23,966 bases of DNA from an uncultured Veillonella sp. (GTDB lineage: Bacteria > Bacillota > Negativicutes > Veillonellales > Veillonellaceae). The notes under the pieces were generated by a model. That model was not told where the DNA came from, searched no databases, and was given only the letters and a program-made list of their open reading frames with translations. The position numbers and the translations under genes are program-made. The stretch is taken from positions 1-23,966 of the forward strand of contig NZ_CALLVP010000088.1 in NCBI RefSeq assembly GCF_938010505.1, given 5' to 3'. Of this stretch, positions 22,261 to 23,966 are shown in pieces (positions within the stretch are counted from its first letter, which is position 1; each line of letters opens with the position of its first letter).

Positions 22261-23966
22261 TCATTTATTCATCTTTAACATCGGTTGCAAGCGTTCAATG
22301 ACGGTCATCGACTCCTTGTGTTCATTTTCAATAGCAGCTTTCATTAACTCCTCTTGAGCAGAAATAGGGTTCTCTCGATCATTAATTTTATGATAGGAAC
22401 CATCCGCTCTCATAATATGAGCTTTTAATGTATCTTCTAAGTATAGGTCTAAAATACCTTTTACCCGTACTTTATGGTGTTTATCTTCAATAGGAATCAT
22501 GAGCTCTACACGTTCATTCAAATTACGTGGCATCCAGTCTGCACTAGATAGATACAAACTTTCATTTCCCCCATTACGGAAGTAGAACAAACGATGATGT
22601 TCTAAAAAACGTCCCACTATAGAACGAACCGTAATATTATCACTAACACCAGTAATGCCAGGACGAAGAGTGCAAATACCACGCACAATTAAATCGATGC
22701 GAACACCAGCCGAAGAAGCTTCATATAACTTGGCAATGACCTTTTTATCAAGCAAAGAATTCATCTTACAAATGATATAGGCTTCTTCCCCGCTTTTGGC
22801 AAGCTCAATTTCACGATCAATTAGTTCCATGATTTTTTCACGTAAATTTAAAGGTGCTACAATAAACTTATTCCAAATCGGTGGATCAGAATAACCGGAA
22901 ATCAAGTTAAAGAAACGAGATGCATCATCGCCATACTCATCATTACAAGTGAATATACCACAGTCAGTATACATACGAGCTGTTTTACCATTATAATTTC
23001 CCGTTGCAAGATGGACATACCGTCTAATACCATCAGTTTCTCTACGCACCACCATGGTAATTTTAGAGTGCGTCTTAAGACCTTTTAGGCCATAAATAAC
23101 ATGACACCCCGCTTTTTCGAGTCGGCGAGCCATATGAATATTATTTTCTTCATCAAAACGCGCCTTAACCTCCATAAGTACGGTTACTTGTTTTCCATTA
23201 TCTGCAGCCTTTATTAAGGCTGCAATAATCGGAGAATCGCCACTTACGCGATATAAGGTCTGTTTAATAGCTAGTACATCAGGATCTATCGCTGCTTGCG
23301 CAATAAATTGCTCAACCACGGCAAAAGATTCAAAGGGATGATGCACAAAAAGATCTTGCTTGCCAATAACCGAAAATAAATTGTCACCTTCATGATCAAC
23401 TAATTCACCAGGAATTTTAGAATTAAATGGTTCGTATCGAAGCTCATCATAGCCAGGATAGTTGCAAAAATCAAAATACATTCGGCAATCTAAATGTCCA
23501 TCGATGCGATATACATCCTTTGGTTCTAGTTCTACACTTGTAAGGACAAAGTTTAATAAATAATCCGTTACATCTCCACAAACTTCAAGACGTACCGCAT
23601 CACCACGACGACGACGGCGTAAAGATGCCTCTACTTCGGATAACAAATCTGTTGTTTCTTCTTCATCAATTTCAAGGTCTGCATCACGAGTAATACGGAA
23701 TACTATATAATCTTCAATGCCGTAACCCTGGAAGAATTGATTTGCGTAATAAGTAATGACATCCTCTAAATAAACAAATCGATGTTCCTTATTACCCCGG
23801 CTTGGAACTTCAATAATTCGACCTAATACAGATGGAATTGGCAAGATAGCAATCTTATAATCTTTGGTTCCATCTTCTTGTATTTGAAAGATACGTACAA
23901 TAGCATTAATTGTATGATTTGTTAAAAATGGAAATGGATGCCCCGAGTCAACAGCCAATGGTGTTA
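22261..23966 (-). CDS. ppk: polyphosphate kinase 1 (partial, N-terminus beyond the window)
   Basis: PPK1 reversibly polymerises the terminal phosphate of ATP into polyphosphate at the membrane. The window holds roughly the last 567 codons; the family is usually near 690 residues, so about 120 N-terminal residues lie past the right edge. The frame stays open to position 23966 and reads TPLAVDSGHPFPFLTN, an internal PPK motif, so the TTG at 23958 is a leucine codon and not a start. The two catalytic-type histidines are present: GLKTHSK (autophosphorylation His) and EHHRLFYFRNGG. The surrounding signatures HHPFESF and RYVHLATGNYNGKTARMYTD are intact. A perfect terminator follows the gene. Its upstream operon partner, if any, is not visible. 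Confidence 0.95.
   Translation of the reverse strand, partial: TPLAVDSGHPFPFLTNHTINAIVRIFQIQEDGTKDYKIAILPIPSVLGRIIEVPSRGNKEHRFVYLEDVITYYANQFFQGYGIEDYIVFRITRDADLEIDEEETTDLLSEVEASLRRRRRGDAVRLEVCGDVTDYLLNFVLTSVELEPKDVYRIDGHLDCRMYFDFCNYPGYDELRYEPFNSKIPGELVDHEGDNLFSVIGKQDLFVHHPFESFAVVEQFIAQAAIDPDVLAIKQTLYRVSGDSPIIAALIKAADNGKQVTVLMEVKARFDEENNIHMARRLEKAGCHVIYGLKGLKTHSKITMVVRRETDGIRRYVHLATGNYNGKTARMYTDCGIFTCNDEYGDDASRFFNLISGYSDPPIWNKFIVAPLNLREKIMELIDREIELAKSGEEAYIICKMNSLLDKKVIAKLYEASSAGVRIDLIVRGICTLRPGITGVSDNITVRSIVGRFLEHHRLFYFRNGGNESLYLSSADWMPRNLNERVELMIPIEDKHHKVRVKGILDLYLEDTLKAHIMRADGSYHKINDRENPISAQEELMKAAIENEHKESMTVIERLQPMLKMNK

Noticed and set aside
23956..23958. TTG start codon for ppk
   Set aside because: The frame is open to the window edge and reads an internal PPK motif; the gene is truncated by the window, not by biology.
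1..23966. CRISPR array, tRNA, rRNA or prophage
   Set aside because: No regularly spaced repeats, tRNA-like cloverleaf or phage genes were seen on either strand by eye.

Overview
The window looks like chromosomal DNA of a low-GC anaerobe of the Negativicutes, most probably Veillonella or a close relative. That is inferred from the gene content (FeoA/FeoB with a FeoB-associated Cys-rich peptide, a GltS symporter, fused MsrA-MsrB, a YabE-like 3D protein, RnmV-RsmA), the AT-rich intergenic DNA and the strong AGGAGG-type ribosome binding sites before almost every gene. I see no rRNA, tRNA, CRISPR array, prophage or intact insertion sequence.

Left part (1-8391), nearly all minus strand. A three-gene membrane operon (2133 down to 50) encodes two unrecognised multi-spanning proteins, which appear to be a short and a long paralogue, and an ECF-type substrate-binding membrane protein. 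Upstream lies a metal block: feoA-feoB (ferrous iron import), a small FeoB-associated Cys-rich membrane peptide, a small DUF6110-like membrane protein and a P1B-type metal ATPase with a non-classical membrane metal site. Import and probable export of transition metals sit side by side. ATTATCA/TGATAAT (Fur-like) half-sites lie upstream of feoA and of the Cys-rich peptide gene.

Middle (8392-15880). A DEAD-box RNA helicase gene (+) converges on topB (-) at a shared bidirectional terminator; topB and prfC (release factor 3, +) diverge from a compact promoter region. After a 464-bp AT-rich gap with a long perfect hairpin comes gltS (+), followed by two back-to-back strong terminators that also face rsmA (-).

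Right part (15880-23966). rnmV-rsmA (-) are the ribonuclease M5 and 16S rRNA dimethyltransferase pair. In Bacillus they directly follow yabE. Here a YabE-like 3D-domain gene lies 3.6 kb upstream on the same strand, separated by an opposite-strand block: a LysR regulator, a cobalamin-independent methionine synthase-like gene and msrAB. The last two are joined by a TAAATG stop-start junction and form a methionine synthesis/repair pair. Between the LysR and metE-like genes lies a 75-bp imperfect palindrome that looks like both a terminator and a relic of insertion-sequence ends. The window ends inside ppk (polyphosphate kinase, -), whose N-terminus is missing.

I did not find a clear new defence or mobile system. 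The items most worth a second look are the paralogous membrane-protein operon, the P-type ATPase/DUF6110 pair beside feo, the large charged insertion in FeoB, the 27-bp exact tandem duplication at the 3' end of topB and the interrupted yabE-rnmV-rsmA cluster.
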